A stretch of 64,000 bases of DNA from Ecdyonurus torrentis (GCA_949318235.1 OX439130.1:40154835-40218834), one strand, 5' to 3'; counted from the stretch's first letter, positions 28,461 to 43,007 are shown. Numbers and translations are program-made. Notes: a model not told the origin generated them from the sequence alone.

Positions 28461-29500
28461 CATAAATTATATCAGACTAATATACCAATCAGCTTCTATT
28501 ATTTAATCTGTTTGTGTTTTAAAAAAAGGAGTTATTAATGCTCTCCCTTTATTGAATTCAAAACTCCAAAAGCTTTTTCAAAATGTTATATTTATATAAA
28601 AAATGCAAAAATATATAACATAATAGTTCACCTAGCTCATTTAAAGCTATTTTATTTTAACATATTCATTCTTTATTATAAATTGAATCGATACCATACT
28701 ACTTGAATTACAAACATATAACTGTAAGTTGATATATAATTAAAAGAAAAAAGTTTTTAAATTACAATAAATTGTTTTATATTATATATATTTATATTAT
28801 GTATAAAAGAACCTACACAATAAGGCGGAATAAAAATGCATTGAAAAGTTGTGAGATTAAATCATGGATAAAGCTTTTACTTAAGTGATCTTGGCTTGGT
28901 GTTACAAGCTCTTCTCTCTCTCGATGTATGTATGTATATTTTCCTTACATGATCACAGCATGTTTTCTTGACTATATTTATATATTCAGCAAGCCCGCTC
29001 ACGTCTTCAATATTGACAAGATACGTTTGACATGTGTACAATTATCTTCAGTGACGTCATCATTGATTTTTATCTTTCCAATCAAAGAAAAAAAAAAACA
29101 ATACGATACTCAACACGCAACAAATGTCAATACTTCTTACCAAAATCACGTGCTAAATTTAAATAAAAGTAAATTTAAAGAATTTGCCTTTTTTAAAAAT
29201 AACTATGTTACATAGTGCGTTAAACAATTAAAAGAAATACTGTACTATATCATACTTTTAGCTGACATTTATTGATGTTATTCATTAAGAAATTTTTATT
29301 TAAAAGAAAATAAGGTATTTATTATGTTTTCAATTATTTTTCTATTAGAAATTTAATTAACTTTAATTTTGTTTTACGTTACGAAATTTTATTTTTTTTT
29401 TGTTTAAAAATCACATTAAGGCAAATGAAAAATCATTGTACTTGTACACATTGTGTATTCACGCATACAGTGTTGGGCACTAATTGCTAAATACTTAAGT

Positions 29501-29590
29501 AAGGTTATGTAACCTTTGATCTTATATATATATACCTTCTCGTTAGTTACGTGCGTCGTGACCTCAACAATATGACCCCAAACTTGACCC
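29501..29590. promoter_or_regulatory. Possible nuclear-receptor-type motif cluster
   Basis: A perfect inverted repeat AAGGTTATGTAACCTT (29501-29516) is followed by three half-sites TGACC at 29559, 29573 and 29585 in the same orientation, within GC-richer text. TGACC/GGTCA is the half-site of many nuclear receptors. This is a motif reading only; there is no gene start nearby. Confidence 0.3.
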
Positions 29591-30198
29591 CCACCCGCGC
29601 TCTCTCGAATTAGTAAAGTGACAAATAGATTCGCGCCCACTGATTTTTATCACATATACATTTATATATACAATATATATATAATTTGTAAGTAAAATCA
29701 AACTTTTAGGCACTTTTTCTATAGATTTTTATCTATATAATATACTAAATTATTCATTAAATTTAAGCACTTATTTTTTTATGTTATTTTTCTATATGTT
29801 ACGTAAAATCTATATGATCACAATATATTGCGTAAAATATATTTTCAAGATACCGCAATTAAAAGAAACGGCGTCTTTTATTATATTTTTTTCCCATTGA
29901 ACGCTTATTAATCTTTGACTGATTTGTATTGAAATTCATATTCATAGTATATAATTAAAGCAATCAATAATAAACAATGACTGCTATAAAATTAGACATA
30001 TTTTATATTTGTCCTATTTACGATATAAGTTTATATTCAATTTTCTTCTAACTTGTAAGTAAACATTTTTAATATAGAAAGTTTATTATTTCTGTATAAG
30101 TAAATACATATAAGGTTGTAATTTTTAGAATTACATCAATTGAAATTGAAAGACTTAGAACTTACAAGTAAGCCTGAAGGATGAATATTTAATACACT

Positions 30199-30201
<3 letters not shown>

Positions 30202-30232
<31 letters not shown>
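30202..30232 (+). repeat. (GA)n microsatellite
   Basis: About 15 units. Confidence 0.95.
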
Positions 30233-30235
<3 letters not shown>

Positions 30236-30888
30236 AAATTCACTCTTCTTTTTGAAGTTTTAGCACTATTTTTTTAATTGCATGCAAAGGAAAAATCACT
30301 TGGGCACCAATTTTTTGGTATAACATGGGGCTCAATCGATATCAATAGTATTGGAAAGGAAAACAAGGGGGTAAAAAGTTTAAAGCCTTTTTTAAACGTA
30401 TATTTTTGTGTTTAAAATAGAGATATGTTTCAATTTTTTTCTTTCTTTGTCCTTACTCTCAAATGCAGTGGATTTTAACTTTCTAGTTGTGTATTCTCAT
30501 CATGGGATCATTTTGTGTTGAGATTTATATTTCTTGTAAAGACGTGTGTGATTGTGTGATGTGAAAGTCAATTTTTATTACTGAATTATTTATTTAAACT
30601 AGTTTGGTTTTGTTAATTAAGTTCTTGTTGTTAATGAATTGAAAGAAGAGGGCGGTGTAGTTTTATCATCAATCAAAATATTGAAAACAATTGTAAATAA
30701 CTTTTATTTTCATAACTGGATCTTGAAGTACATTCCTCTGGGTTACTGGGACATTTTAGGCAAGTCGAAATATGAGTCCTTTAATAAAAAAAATGCAGAC
30801 TCACTCACTGTGTTTGCATTCTATGAGGCGTTAGCTCGTATTCATTGAGAAAATTGAAAAATTTTAGTTAAATTTCACCTTTTTTTTC

Positions 30889-30891
<3 letters not shown>

Positions 30892-30969
<78 letters not shown>
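30892..30969 (+). repeat. (TC)n microsatellite
   Basis: About 39 units, preceded by a T-rich stretch. Confidence 0.97.
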
Positions 30970-30972
<3 letters not shown>

Positions 30973-31774
30973 ATGAGACTATTGGGTAAAATATTTATAA
31001 CGCAATTTTCATTCAAACTATAGACAGCAGTAAAGTTTTATTATTTAATATTTTCAGTTACATAATTCATGCATCATACTAGACGAAATAATTCTTTATA
31101 TTGTCTCTGTAAAAATGTTTATTACCAATATTTTATTATCAAATATTATTATTCAAGTTCAGTTATCTAAAAATAAAACACGAAAACAAAAATTTACGAT
31201 CCATACTTTTGTATTTTACGATGTAAATTCATGATTCGTGAAAAGAATTCTTTATATATATATTTATAATTTACATTAAAATTCTATAACATGAAGCTTC
31301 ATTTGTTTATTGACATATCGATTGCACGTAAATCTTCATCTTCTTCTTTATATTTTCATTGACATTCATACAAACAAGGAGAATTATTTCCAAAGATAAA
31401 TTTCTTGACTTATTTGAGATGAAAAGTAATTGAATTGCTACGAGATTTAATTGCAAAGATGGGTTGGTCTGTATTTCATGTACTTTAGTAATTGTAACGC
31501 CCAATCTTCAGTGAGTCATACATACACACACCATGCAGATATCGCTTCGTGGGATTAAATTGTGTCATTACACTGTAAGAGGGGGTGTCGCATTAACACC
31601 ACTTTGCTTATCTATGATGCAGAATTGCCAACTGTGGGGGAATTTTACTGACGTAACAAACGTACGTAGAAAATCTGATCTAAATATCAAAGTAATTAGT
31701 TTTTTTTCTACAACTTTGTATAATTTTAATTTCAATGTAGCTATTTTGTAGCAAGTGGTTTTATTATATTATAC

Positions 31775-31964
31775 TACACGGAAAATAGATATATACCATG
31801 TCATATTTTCTTCCACTCACTAATGAAGTAAAGCTCCATTGCAAGGTTGATACAGCATAATAGTAATACAGTAGACGCCGAACAACAAAATATCATTTAG
31901 TATAAGATATAAGATCATAAAAATGTTAAACGACATAGTTTGTGAATTTTCTTTTTTCCGTGTA
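31775..31964. mobile_element. MITE with TACACGGAAAA ends
   Basis: The left end TACACGGAAAATAGA and right end TTCTTTTTTCCGTGTA are inverted repeats. The TA on each side may be the target duplication of a Tc1/mariner-type MITE. Length is about 190 bp, non-coding. The interior CTCCATTGCAAGG and TAGACGCCGAACAACAAAAT also appears near 61710-61765 (inverted) and, less well, at 100-190, so the interior is shared by dispersed copies. Confidence 0.7.
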
Positions 31965-32571
31965 TCCATTTCAAGGTACTGTACATAGTACATAGTATAA
32001 AGCACTTCATACGGTACTAAGTTTTCTCTCTCTCTTTCAAATCAAATCACTTATATATATGTACATTTTTGCCTCTGTCGTTTCATATATAAATAGGAAA
32101 GCAATGATACTTTTCTATATAATCCACTCACTTGATCGAGTCAAATATTCATGTTCTGTACAAGTTTTGCTAAAGGAGATTTGTCTGCGTCATTACGAGT
32201 ATATCATACGACAGGCAAACTTTTTTTTTTTTTGTATTGCTTTTTTTTTTTCTTCAAATTTTATACGCGATTACATTAAGTATAAATGAAACAGAGATAA
32301 AATCTTATTTGCTGATGAAAATACCCACAAAAAAAGAGCACTATATATAGCATAACTAAGCAGGGTTTTGGATTTTCAGAAGTTTAGGAAATAAACTCTG
32401 GTTTATCCCACAAAGTAGTACCTTTAGTATTTTGTGAGTTGGTATAATACAGAATAGCACAGCGAGCAGATGAGTTTTCCTGTCTCGCTGGTCGTTTAGG
32501 GGTGAAAGAAATAGACAAATTTTCACACCCTCAATCTCGAATGGAAAATTTATCTCTTGACAAAGATGCTC

Positions 32572-32602
<31 letters not shown>

Positions 32603-33966
32603 CACGCAAGTATTTTGTCAGCAAACACCGCCGCGAGCTAAACTGCGTGCCTGATAAAGATGTACGCGATCACTTTGTGAATGATCGACCTATGTGAAAA
32701 TTTATAGCTATACCAAAACTTACCTCCTTTTATCTGCATTTTATCTTTCTATTCTCTTTGGTAAAGTTTTTGATCGTTGTTGAAATATTTCATATCAAAA
32801 ATCAATACAATCAATAGTTAGGAAAAAACTTGTTTTTTAAAATGTCATTTGCAAGTCATGTAAAAACTATTTCTTTAAATATTTTTCTTGTTGTGGATGG
32901 CAAAAAATAATAATAATAAAAAAAAAATTTAAATAATAATAATAAAGTAATAAAAAATATTTGTTTTTTCCATTCTTAAACAACTGTCAGACGGAAAAAA
33001 AAACAAAGTTACTACCTTGTGATTTTTCTTTTAAATTGTTATTATATATAACTAATTTGAGTGTATTTGCGCAAGTATGCCGTTTTTCTTTATCTCTGTG
33101 CAAGGTAACCTGTATTCTTGTTCTTAGAACAAGAAGGGGGGAAAAAAGCGTCACTTGTCAATATAATTTACACCGATAATTCAGAATTATAAATTTTGAA
33201 ATCTTGATGGTTGCTTTAATGATGTGTAATAGTTTACTTTATATTTTGTAACGTAATGAAGAAATATTATTATTATTGTAAATTAAACATATAAACAATG
33301 ACATATAGTTTCCATTAATTACTCCATATATGAGTAATGTGGTATACTGTACAAACATGATGCAAATGAGTTCTTGAGGTGACAATCAAGGTGTGTGCTC
33401 TGTGATTGATTAGGATATATCTCGAGCACGTGGGCAATCTTGTTATGTTGTTGTTGGTTTTTTGCATGCTAAATTCATCGTCAAAGTAGAAAAGAACACA
33501 CACAAACATAATTCAGGTTGGGTGGGCAGTAAGATCTAAACCTCTGATATCATTTGTTGTGACAGCAGGCTGGTTAAGTGCGCAATGTGACATCGCGTGA
33601 TATATTGATGAGAAGCAGCGTCATCTTCAATAATGTCAATTTTTATATTCGAAGCTATTGTTATGTGTATACTGTGTAAGACGTATGAGTTTGTTCATCT
33701 GGATATTATTATTTTTTTTTTTGCCCCCATTCCTCCCCCTCCCCCCGATTTTCAGAAGTATTAATACTAATTTGTTGTTAATTTATACTAGTTCAAAAAA
33801 TCATACTCAGAAAACACTTACGTGTGTAGTATAGCTATCAATAAGGTTATTCATCGAAAGTCAGTGATATAGTTTTCTTCATTATAGTCAACAAATATAG
33901 TGACACTAGATATGTGTTTTCGCGGTGTACGTACTCTGAAATTGCTATTTGCAAAGCTATCCTTTT

Positions 33967-33969
<3 letters not shown>

Positions 33970-34036
<67 letters not shown>
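33970..34036 (+). repeat. (CT)n microsatellite
   Basis: About 33 units. Confidence 0.97.
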
Positions 34037-34038
<2 letters not shown>

Positions 34039-35093
34039 CTCCATGCTATAAACACTTAAAAATGAATCCAACTTAAGAAAATTTAAATGTAGGTACAACT
34101 TTATAAATTATATAATACAAAACTCTTATAGCACTTTTATTTTCATGCTAATTTATTTATTATATTCTCGTACACGTTTTTGAATTAAAAGCATACCACA
34201 AAATTCCAAACAACAGTGTATACAATAATTCTTTTTTCAAAATGTATACGTAAAGTTTGTTGTTGCTGATTATGATAATGATGCTCATATTAGAGAGGCT
34301 TTGCAACATAACATTGCTAATTTGAAATTTACCAAGTATGGATCCTGTTTGAAGGTCAGCCAGACCATAATATGATATAATTAATGAAATGTTATTTAGT
34401 AAGGAACTCGAACTTGATTCTTTCACGTAGTATATGACGCGACATACATGGAGACATTGAGCTGCTGATACATGGAAATGTCTCTGCGGCCATACAGTAC
34501 TCACGGTGGCTAGTTAAGGAAAGTGTATGGATACTTCGAATTACCACATATAGGCATTATTAAGGTGTAGCTACATGAAAATTAAATTCAAATATTTACT
34601 TGAAATTTTGTCATACAAAAATTATATAATGATGATAAAACACAAGCGAAATATTTTTTACGGCGTATGCTAAATTTACGTTGAAAATATGGACAATCAC
34701 ATACAAAGAATATGTGTGTGTGTGAAAGAGAGAGAGAGAGAGAGAGATTAACACTTCATTCACATTAACGTTACGCTGCGTGTATTTAATATTTATATGA
34801 ATTTTATTATTATAAGAATTTTCTGTCATAAATATGCATTAATGTCAAGAAAAAAACGCCTTAACTTTTGTTAAATGGACTGTAGAATAAAAATCAATCG
34901 ATTATAATATGTTCTATACGTTATACAGTTGCGAGATTAAAGCAAAACAAATGTCATTATACTGTATGACTCAACCAACACTAAAATCGCCTACATTTTT
35001 GTATTATATTGGCTCATTATGGTGTATTGAGTAGGGTGAAAAAAAAACTGATTAATCATCGTTATAGATACATCTACGTAGAGTGAGTGAGAG

Positions 35094-35096
<3 letters not shown>

Positions 35097-35188
<92 letters not shown>
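35097..35188 (+). repeat. (GA)n microsatellite
   Basis: About 46 units, preceded by GAGTGAGTGAGAGAATGA, a degenerate edge of the array. Confidence 0.97.
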
Positions 35189-35191
<3 letters not shown>

Positions 35192-35421
35192 TCGCCACAT
35201 TAGCGCGAGATGTTTTGGCTCCTGGAAAAGTCAAATCTAGATAAATAACCGCAATTACGAGCGCTCTATAACAGAACAAAACATAACAAGAGCAATTACT
35301 TTGTTAATGACGAAGGCATGACCGAGGTTTTTAAACAATATCTGATCTCAACTAAACACACTAAACATTACTTGCAAATATATTGAGTCAATGCATTGCG
35401 AGTATTATATAATATCGTGCG

Positions 35422-35473
35422 CCCGCTCCCGTTTCGAATTGCTGCATATGCAGTAAGTCGAAGCGGGAGCGGG
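35422..35473. repeat. GC-rich hairpin with CTGCATATGCAG centre
   Basis: CCCGCTCCCGTTTCGAATTG pairs with its inverted partner ending CGAAGCGGGAGCGGG around a perfect CTGCATATGCAG core. The arms are 26 bp with about three mismatches. Its layout matches the centre of the element at 190-365 (CCGCTTCCGTTTCGACTTAC around GCGCATGCG), so it may be the core of a related element. G-rich text follows it (35463-35515). Confidence 0.7.
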
Positions 35474-37293
35474 TGCGGGGGGTTTCCGTCGGGGGTTGGT
35501 TCCGGGGGTGTTTTTCCTTGTCAGTCGGTGGATTTGGGACACATGTTTATGGATAAAAATTTAGAACTCCCACATTAACAAAATGTTGCATTAAAATGCT
35601 GATATCGCTATTAGTTAAAAATAGCAATCAATGACACTATAATTTTGTTTATTGATTATATAAGTCTGAATAAAAGAATTAAAGACTCAATAATTGTCTA
35701 AATATCCGTTTTGAGTATGTAAAAGATATTTTGATTAGTATTATTTTAAATATAAAATACATGTCAGTAAAAAGTGTTTATCATAATTGTATAAGAATAA
35801 GTAAATAAGAAATATATATTATGCTCTTTATCATGTTTTATCACTATAGTGAAATAATATTATATAATATGTTTATGTATGCTATGATTTTGTTGTAAAA
35901 ATTAAATACTCTGACGATAATATTTATGTCAAGAATAAGTCAGAGGACCATGTAAGTGGGTATGTACCCTTTTTGGCCTCGTAATAAAAACCATTTATTA
36001 TTATTATTATTATTATTATATAATATTTTACAGTGGCCTTTGTAAATTTTAGTAGTACATTTTTTCAAACTACGAATTTTTTGAATAAACCTAATTTTGC
36101 ATGCTTAATTTTAACTATGCGTACATATATTTCAACTAAAGTAATTACTGATTAATTTTTATATTTTAATTTCATTGACATGTCAATCAATTTGATTGAT
36201 TAGACTAATTGTAATCCTTAATATAAATTGAATATTTTACTGGAAATTTTAAGCCCCTCTCTACATAATATATTTTACTGAAAACAGCATTTGGAAATGC
36301 GTACAAAAATGAGAATTATTAAAAATAAAAATATTATGATTGACATTGCTATATATTATTATACAGCATAGAATTTACAAGCAAAAACAAACAATTTTTA
36401 AAAATATAATAATTGCATTCAAAATTAGCTTTTATTGTAATTTCCAAAGCAAAAACATAATATTTGCTCACAAAATGTCATTGTTTGTTAAAAATCAGTA
36501 TACGTATATATTAAATGCCTATATAATAACATATGGGACATGCTTTATATAATACAACAAAAGCTCGTTGCACGGTTAAGTAAGCACGATTATTATATTA
36601 TGCTTCCATTGTCTAACTAGCAAGTGCATATGAATTAAGCACGTGCTGTGAGCCGCCAGCATAATGTTTATTGTTCGTTTTTTTATACAAAAAGTAAAAA
36701 AAAAAAAATAAAAAAATAAAAAAAAATACAACAGAATTTTTTTATAAATTTTATTTAAATTACTAAACAAGGCGGTAAAATACCAGGTAATATTCACAGG
36801 TCGCTGATTTTTTTTTTTTTGTATTTAATTATAAAATGTTAATTATAATAAAAAAATGTTTTTTTATGATTTAATTTAAAAGAAAAAAAATATATGTATA
36901 ATACAAATAAAGCATTTTTATTTTTGTATAAGATTAATTTTATGCGAATTACAATTTTTAAAAATTTGTGATGCATATTTTGTTTTGTTCTGTTTTATTG
37001 TGTCTACATAAAACCTTTGTGTTTACCGATGAAGAGATATTTTCTGCAAACTTCAAAGGCTCTTTCATTCAGAGATTTTTTTCATACTATATGTTATAGT
37101 ATATGAATCGCTGAAATTTCATCAAACATGAAGCATCTTCTAAAATCTCTCAAAAATCAATTTTTAAATTAATTTTCGTATATTTTACGTTTATTTAACA
37201 ATTTTTATATTAATATAGTGACGTTTGTACAAATAATTAGTAATTACTTCATAAATATATTTTCTCTCTCAGTTGTTAGTGTTTCTACAGATT

Positions 37294-37888
37294 TATATGA
37301 CACAATGGATCCATAAACTACACTTGAGTTGAAGTCACCGATTTTGTTTAAAGTTACTATAAATGTGTATCTAAGTGACTTAAGAAAGTACCCAAAATAT
37401 TTTTGCACAGAAACGATTTTGGCGGGAAATATGGCACTTTGAATTTTTTAAATTGTACCAAAGTAGTGCCTAAGGAACTAAGTGCCATAAGTTTACAAAT
37501 AGAGACAAAATTTTGAAACTTTTTGTACTTTTTATGAATTAATATTCCTAAATGGACATATTATGGTCATTTCCGGTGACGTCATATTTTTAAAATGGTG
37601 GCAATTTAAAGTACAAAAAGTGCCGTAAAATCCAACGGGTACAATCATTCCAATAAAAAATGAAATTTTATTGGCTTATGCCCATTCAATACAATCAGAT
37701 GGAGATTTCATTTGACGCAAAACTCTATCTAAATATATGTTATCCCTATATGCCAATAGAATTTCATTTTTTATTGGAATGACTGTACATTTTTCAGCTA
37801 CATTTAGATACACATTTATTGTAAATTTGAACAAAATCAATGACTTCAACTTTTTAAAGTGTTGTTTATGGATCCATTGTGTCGTATA
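37294..37888. mobile_element. 595 bp MITE with ACACAATGGATCCATAAAC ends
   Basis: The left end TATATGACACAATGGATCCA and the right end GGATCCATTGTGTCGTATA are inverted repeats that continue inward (CACTTGAGTTGAAGTCA and its partner TGACTTCAAC). A second inner inverted pair, ATTCCAATAAAAAATGAAAT near 37647 and TTTCATTTTTTATTGGAAT near 37765, surrounds a centre with GCCCATTCAATACAATCAG. A perfect TGACGTCA is present at 37577-37584. It is non-coding, and TA at both ends suggests a TA target site. Confidence 0.8.
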
Positions 37889-39295
37889 GAAAAAAATTGC
37901 AGTATTGAATAATTAATCAACTTCACTACTTTCATTGATAATTTGAATTCCTGAATATTGAGCTCCAACTGGCAAACCTATACTATAAGATCTTTTCTGC
38001 TCCATTGCGCCTTCTTATATGAGAGTATAGTAAAGTTGTCTTTATGAGTCATTAGCATGATTTTGTGACCAGACCATAAACAATCGAGAATCACCTTTCT
38101 TGTCTGTTCGAGCTAAAGTTGTCTTGTCTGCTGAAACCCTTTTTTCTCGCCTCCAGCAAAAAACACAAAAGAAACAAGAAAAAAAAAATATCACCCAGCC
38201 AATACATAATTAAAACACAGTTTCTTATTGGTCTTAAAACTATTAATATACTGTAGTTTCTTAATAAGATTATTAAATTTATAATTAAACTATAAATATT
38301 ACGTAAATGAGAGATTAGAAAATACAAAAATATATTTTATATTTAAAGTATAAAATAATAATTTAATATTTAATACGTTAAAATTTAACTATTTTATTAC
38401 AGATAATAAAATATAGTAATTGTTTTTTTGGCTTATAATCATTACATTTCTAAGAAATATATAATATTTTTTAATGAAAAATAAAGGTGTGAAATAAAAT
38501 CTTTAATTTTTATGTTTAAAACAGAATGATAAATTATAAATTTAAAGTTATAATCCACGGTTAAATATGAATTTGCGAATATCGTGTTTCAATATAAAGT
38601 ATACAAAACTATATAAAAGATGAATTATACTTTTTTCAGACTTTGGGAATTGAATAATATAACACTTCTCTTTTCTATATAATTTCTATCGAAATTTTGC
38701 ATTAAAAAAACAACTCATTATGCACTAATTTATTCATTTCAGTGATTTTAGTTGTAATTCTTGAAACAAATAAATAGTTATTGTTATTAGTCTTGTTTGT
38801 ATAAATGAAATTTTTTTCAAAATTATTTTCAAAAAATTAATTTTGGGCATAATTTAATTTCCTCCGTAAACTAATAAAAAAATTTAAAACTTTGACTGTA
38901 CCTTTAAACTTATTAACATCATTAATGACTTCGATGTAATAAAATCATCAAATGAACCACAGTATAAAAAAAATTGATTTATTCTAAATTATTCTCTCGC
39001 CAATATTAATATAAGCCCTGAAGCTTAGTTTGAAACTTTACTATTGTATAGACTTTACCTATTGTTGAATATCATAATAAAAAAAAAATTATTGAGCTTG
39101 TGAGCGCATCAACTATCGTTTATCGATGAATAAAAATTCAACGTGTATAAATCCTTTATATCATTTTCTCTTTGAAGTTTTGTATTTAGAGGAGTTAGGT
39201 GGAGGAGAGGAGAGGGAGGAGAATTACTTGCGCTAATGGATTTTTTAACAGCTTAAAATAATTTCTAACAGACCAATATAATCATCAGTATAGAC

Positions 39296-39297
<2 letters not shown>

Positions 39298-39358
<61 letters not shown>
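39298..39358 (+). repeat. (GA)n microsatellite
   Basis: About 30 units. Confidence 0.97.
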
Positions 39359-39363
<5 letters not shown>

Positions 39364-40502
39364 GAAAAATTAATTTCTTTATTTTTTTTTATCTTCAATT
39401 CTCTAATGTAAGATTGAATCAAAAGAATAAAATGACAAATTATATAAAAAATGAAATATTAAAATCCTAAGTAGGAAAAGAAGAATATTATGAAAATAAA
39501 AAAGTGTTAAAATTTCAATATGTATTGAGCAGATTATTATATTGAGATAGGGGAGATGTATATAATTATTTATTTTTTCCTGTTTTTAATGATATTGATA
39601 ATCCTCTATTTCCGATAGATTTTCTTCCCCTTCTTTTGCATCAAAGTGTATTTTAATCATGTACTTACTTTACTGATAGATTGCGTAATTATTTATTTCT
39701 TAAGTGGATATTTATTGAATATCCCTTCATTATGTATATATATATTTTTTTCATAGCTTTTTATTTATTCCCTTCTGAGATTGCAATATGCATGCATTGA
39801 TTCGTGTTTTGAACAACAGTTCTCTTTAGAATTGTAAAAAAATTTCATGGTTTTTTATTTTTCATTTGTTGACAGTTGAAAAATTGAAATGTAGGATTTT
39901 AGAACATAATGTTAAATTTTCATAAAATTTTATGGTTTTTAAAACGCAGTAATGGTTAAGTAATAATTACTTATGCAAAAGTATTATTTTCACGAACAAT
40001 ATGATACTGTCTTTTGTATATTTGTACTGTTTTATACGTTACGAGCATTGGCAGAGTCCCCAGTTTCTAACCGCTTTACTAAGGAAGGAATAATATATTT
40101 TTATTAACCCAGGCAGTTCACAGTAACAAGGAGTTACAACAAACATTGGTCGTGCTACAATATACAATAAACACAATCATTGGTCGAAAAACGTCTCTTT
40201 AAAATTACGCAGTTGTTGAGTGACAAAACATGATCCTTAAAAATTTACGTCTCAGCTGTTGGTGTTTGAATCTCATCTTGATCACCAAGTTGATGAAACA
40301 TCATTATTTTATCCCCCCACCACCCCTAGCAACTCTCTAGGACTACTGGGACTGGGGGTAGAGGGGTGTCGCAAATTTGCAGAGCACTTGGGGAAACAAG
40401 ATTGTTTATTTTTTCACTGTCATATTACTGTCAACTTTTATTTAAATACAAAAAAGTGATGGATTTTTCTCGCTTTGTGTTTGTTACATTTTTGTTGACA
40501 GC

Positions 40503-40608
<106 letters not shown>

Positions 40609-40722
40609 ACAAATGATAAATGTCACTGAAAACTTTAATAATTTTTCCTAATACTTTTGATTTGAGGAGATTTAGACACAGAGTAATACATGATTTTTAA
40701 TTATTGAATTCAATGGACTCCA

Positions 40723-40830
<108 letters not shown>

Positions 40831-41466
40831 AAACTTCTCTTTAATGAAAGAGTTTTTATGTGATGATTAGAGTAGAATAAAACTTCAGCATTTTCTCATC
40901 ATTCAAAATACATCCATGTCAAACTATAGAAAGAAGAAAAAAACGTTCAAAACAATGTAAAGTAAAAGAGCTTCGTATATTTCTATTTGACCTTTATATT
41001 TGCAAACAAAAAATGACACGTCACCTAGATATTTTAATTCTCTAAAAAGTAAAGGATTAAAAAAAAAATCAATATAAAATGTCAATATTTTTCCCAAGGT
41101 TTTATATTGCAGTATAAAATGAAAAATTGTGACATGAATCGTATGCAAGAGAAAAGTATTATATTATAATGCAGTTCATGCATTATTCAAATTTTATACT
41201 GTATGAAAATATCAACGCAGATTATACTGACATTTATAAATGTATACTCTATAGTACTTTAAATATACAAGAAAAGTATATTATTATATATATATATATG
41301 ATCAGTTATTGATTTCTATATATTTTTACGTACAGGGTATATAAGATAATTCAGAATTAAGAAAAGAAAAAAAAAGTTTAAGACGTTAAGATTAATGTTG
41401 TGTCAAGTTTTTTTTTCTTTGTTATTCATGCTACTGATTTTAAGTGGAAAAGGAAAAATGTGAATC

Positions 41467-41467
<1 letters not shown>

Positions 41468-41534
<67 letters not shown>
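41468..41534 (+). repeat. (CT)n microsatellite
   Basis: About 33 units. Confidence 0.97.
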
Positions 41535-41538
<4 letters not shown>

Positions 41539-42917
41539 TCACATTACACCCCCACGATTTCTTGCTTATATGATGTTAGCTTACGATGCCTATTCCACCA
41601 CATTCCCTTACAGTTTATAGGGAAGCCTAAAGGCCCATATGCAAAAGCTTAATGGTGTATAAGAAATTTTCTAGGAGAGAGAGAGAGAGAGAGAGAGAGG
41701 GGGGTAGAAAAACTCACTTTATATTATCTTAAACAAAAAATGTCGCAAATAATTTCTCAAGAAAAAGAAATCATACTTGAAAATAAAAAATTGTAGTCCA
41801 TTTAAACCGTAGAAAATAATTTACGTAAATGTGAGTAAATTTATCAAACTTATATAATTTCGATGTTGTGTCATTGTAAGGATATGACTCACTAGAACTG
41901 CATTGTTGCATTGAATCCAATTGTTATGTGCAAAATGACGAGGCAAAAGTTAGACAAAAACTTACGCTTGAATGCAGAGCAGAGTGCAAGGAAAGAGCAA
42001 ACATGATATCCGTTCAGGATGCTGAGATGATACTGTATAGTATTGTCATCGTTTTCTATTTGGATTTCAGTCAGTTTTGTATTCGATTCACAACACAATA
42101 TGATGCACTTGGATTAACTTTTATTTCTCATATCGTGTGGTTTTAGTTTTCTTCCATTCATTGTATACACTTTCTTTTCAAGTTTCATAAATATTATATT
42201 TTATACGATGCACTAAATTGACCAAATAATAAATTCTTTAAGATCAATAGTACATGCATGCATGTAAAGGCATGAGAGTTTGATAAAATGTTACTATAAG
42301 TGGATTGATCATTTTTATGAGTTGCATTAGTAGCATTTTATAAATATTCAAAACAAAAAATACATTAATTTCATCAATAAAAAAATATATAAAATAAATA
42401 AAAGATGATAAGCTTTAATAAATTTGTGGTGACACGTTTAATTTTAAGACCTACCATGAACTGTGGGAAAGTAAAAATAATAAATAAAATATTAATAAAA
42501 CATAAAATTCTAAACATTGATCATAGAAAATAAAGATTGGGGAACTAATGGACTCATGTTTACCCAGAATCAATGTTTTAAATCATAACATTAATTAAAA
42601 GCATAATGACGATTTAATATAACAATGAAAATTATAATAAAATCCAAGTAATATATTTTTTATATCAGTTGTTTCAATTTGAAAATTCCTCTTGAAATAC
42701 TTCTATAAAATTGAATCCATTAGAGGGTGATATCAATAGTTTTGAAGAAGTTCTAACTTATAGATAAAGAAAGCTTCTTATACTAAAAAAGATCACAAAA
42801 AATTTCTCTAAACTTTATTAATGTGTTTTTGAGTACTTTTATAAAAATGGCTCGTAGGTTAGTTCTTTTTTTTTCTGATGTTTGAAGCGTTTGGATTTTT
42901 ATCTGTGTGGCTTAAAA

Positions 42918-42922
<5 letters not shown>

Positions 42923-43005
<83 letters not shown>
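42923..43005 (+). repeat. (TC)n microsatellite
   Basis: About 41 units. Confidence 0.97.

Positions 43006-43007
<2 letters not shown>

Larger units (their letters stand above)
27438..31774. other. Intronic stretch with two candidate functional spots
   Basis: Mostly AT-rich. A moderately complex patch lies at 27745-27900 (CTGCAG repeated, CCACCTGCGAG). A candidate exon is at 28398-28460 and a motif cluster at 29501-29590. Perfect TGACGTCA occurs at 29052-29059. Region 31530-31680 is also of higher complexity (AGAGGGGGTGTCGC), but no exon structure could be built. Confidence 0.5.
31965..37293. other. Intronic stretch, microsatellites, one hairpin, no gene
   Basis: Besides the listed arrays, it holds a short CT run (32573-32598), a pyrimidine tract with C runs (33722-33748), an (ATT)n run (35993-36019) and a short perfect hairpin near 37085 (ATACTATA, three-base loop, TATAGTAT). 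Higher-complexity text at 33360-33620 and 34430-34520 yielded no supported exon. Confidence 0.5.

Noticed and set aside
34160..34504. 114-codon minus-strand frame
   Set aside because: Only the first 40 codons lie in complex sequence; the rest is AT-rich filler, and no splice sites bracket the better part.
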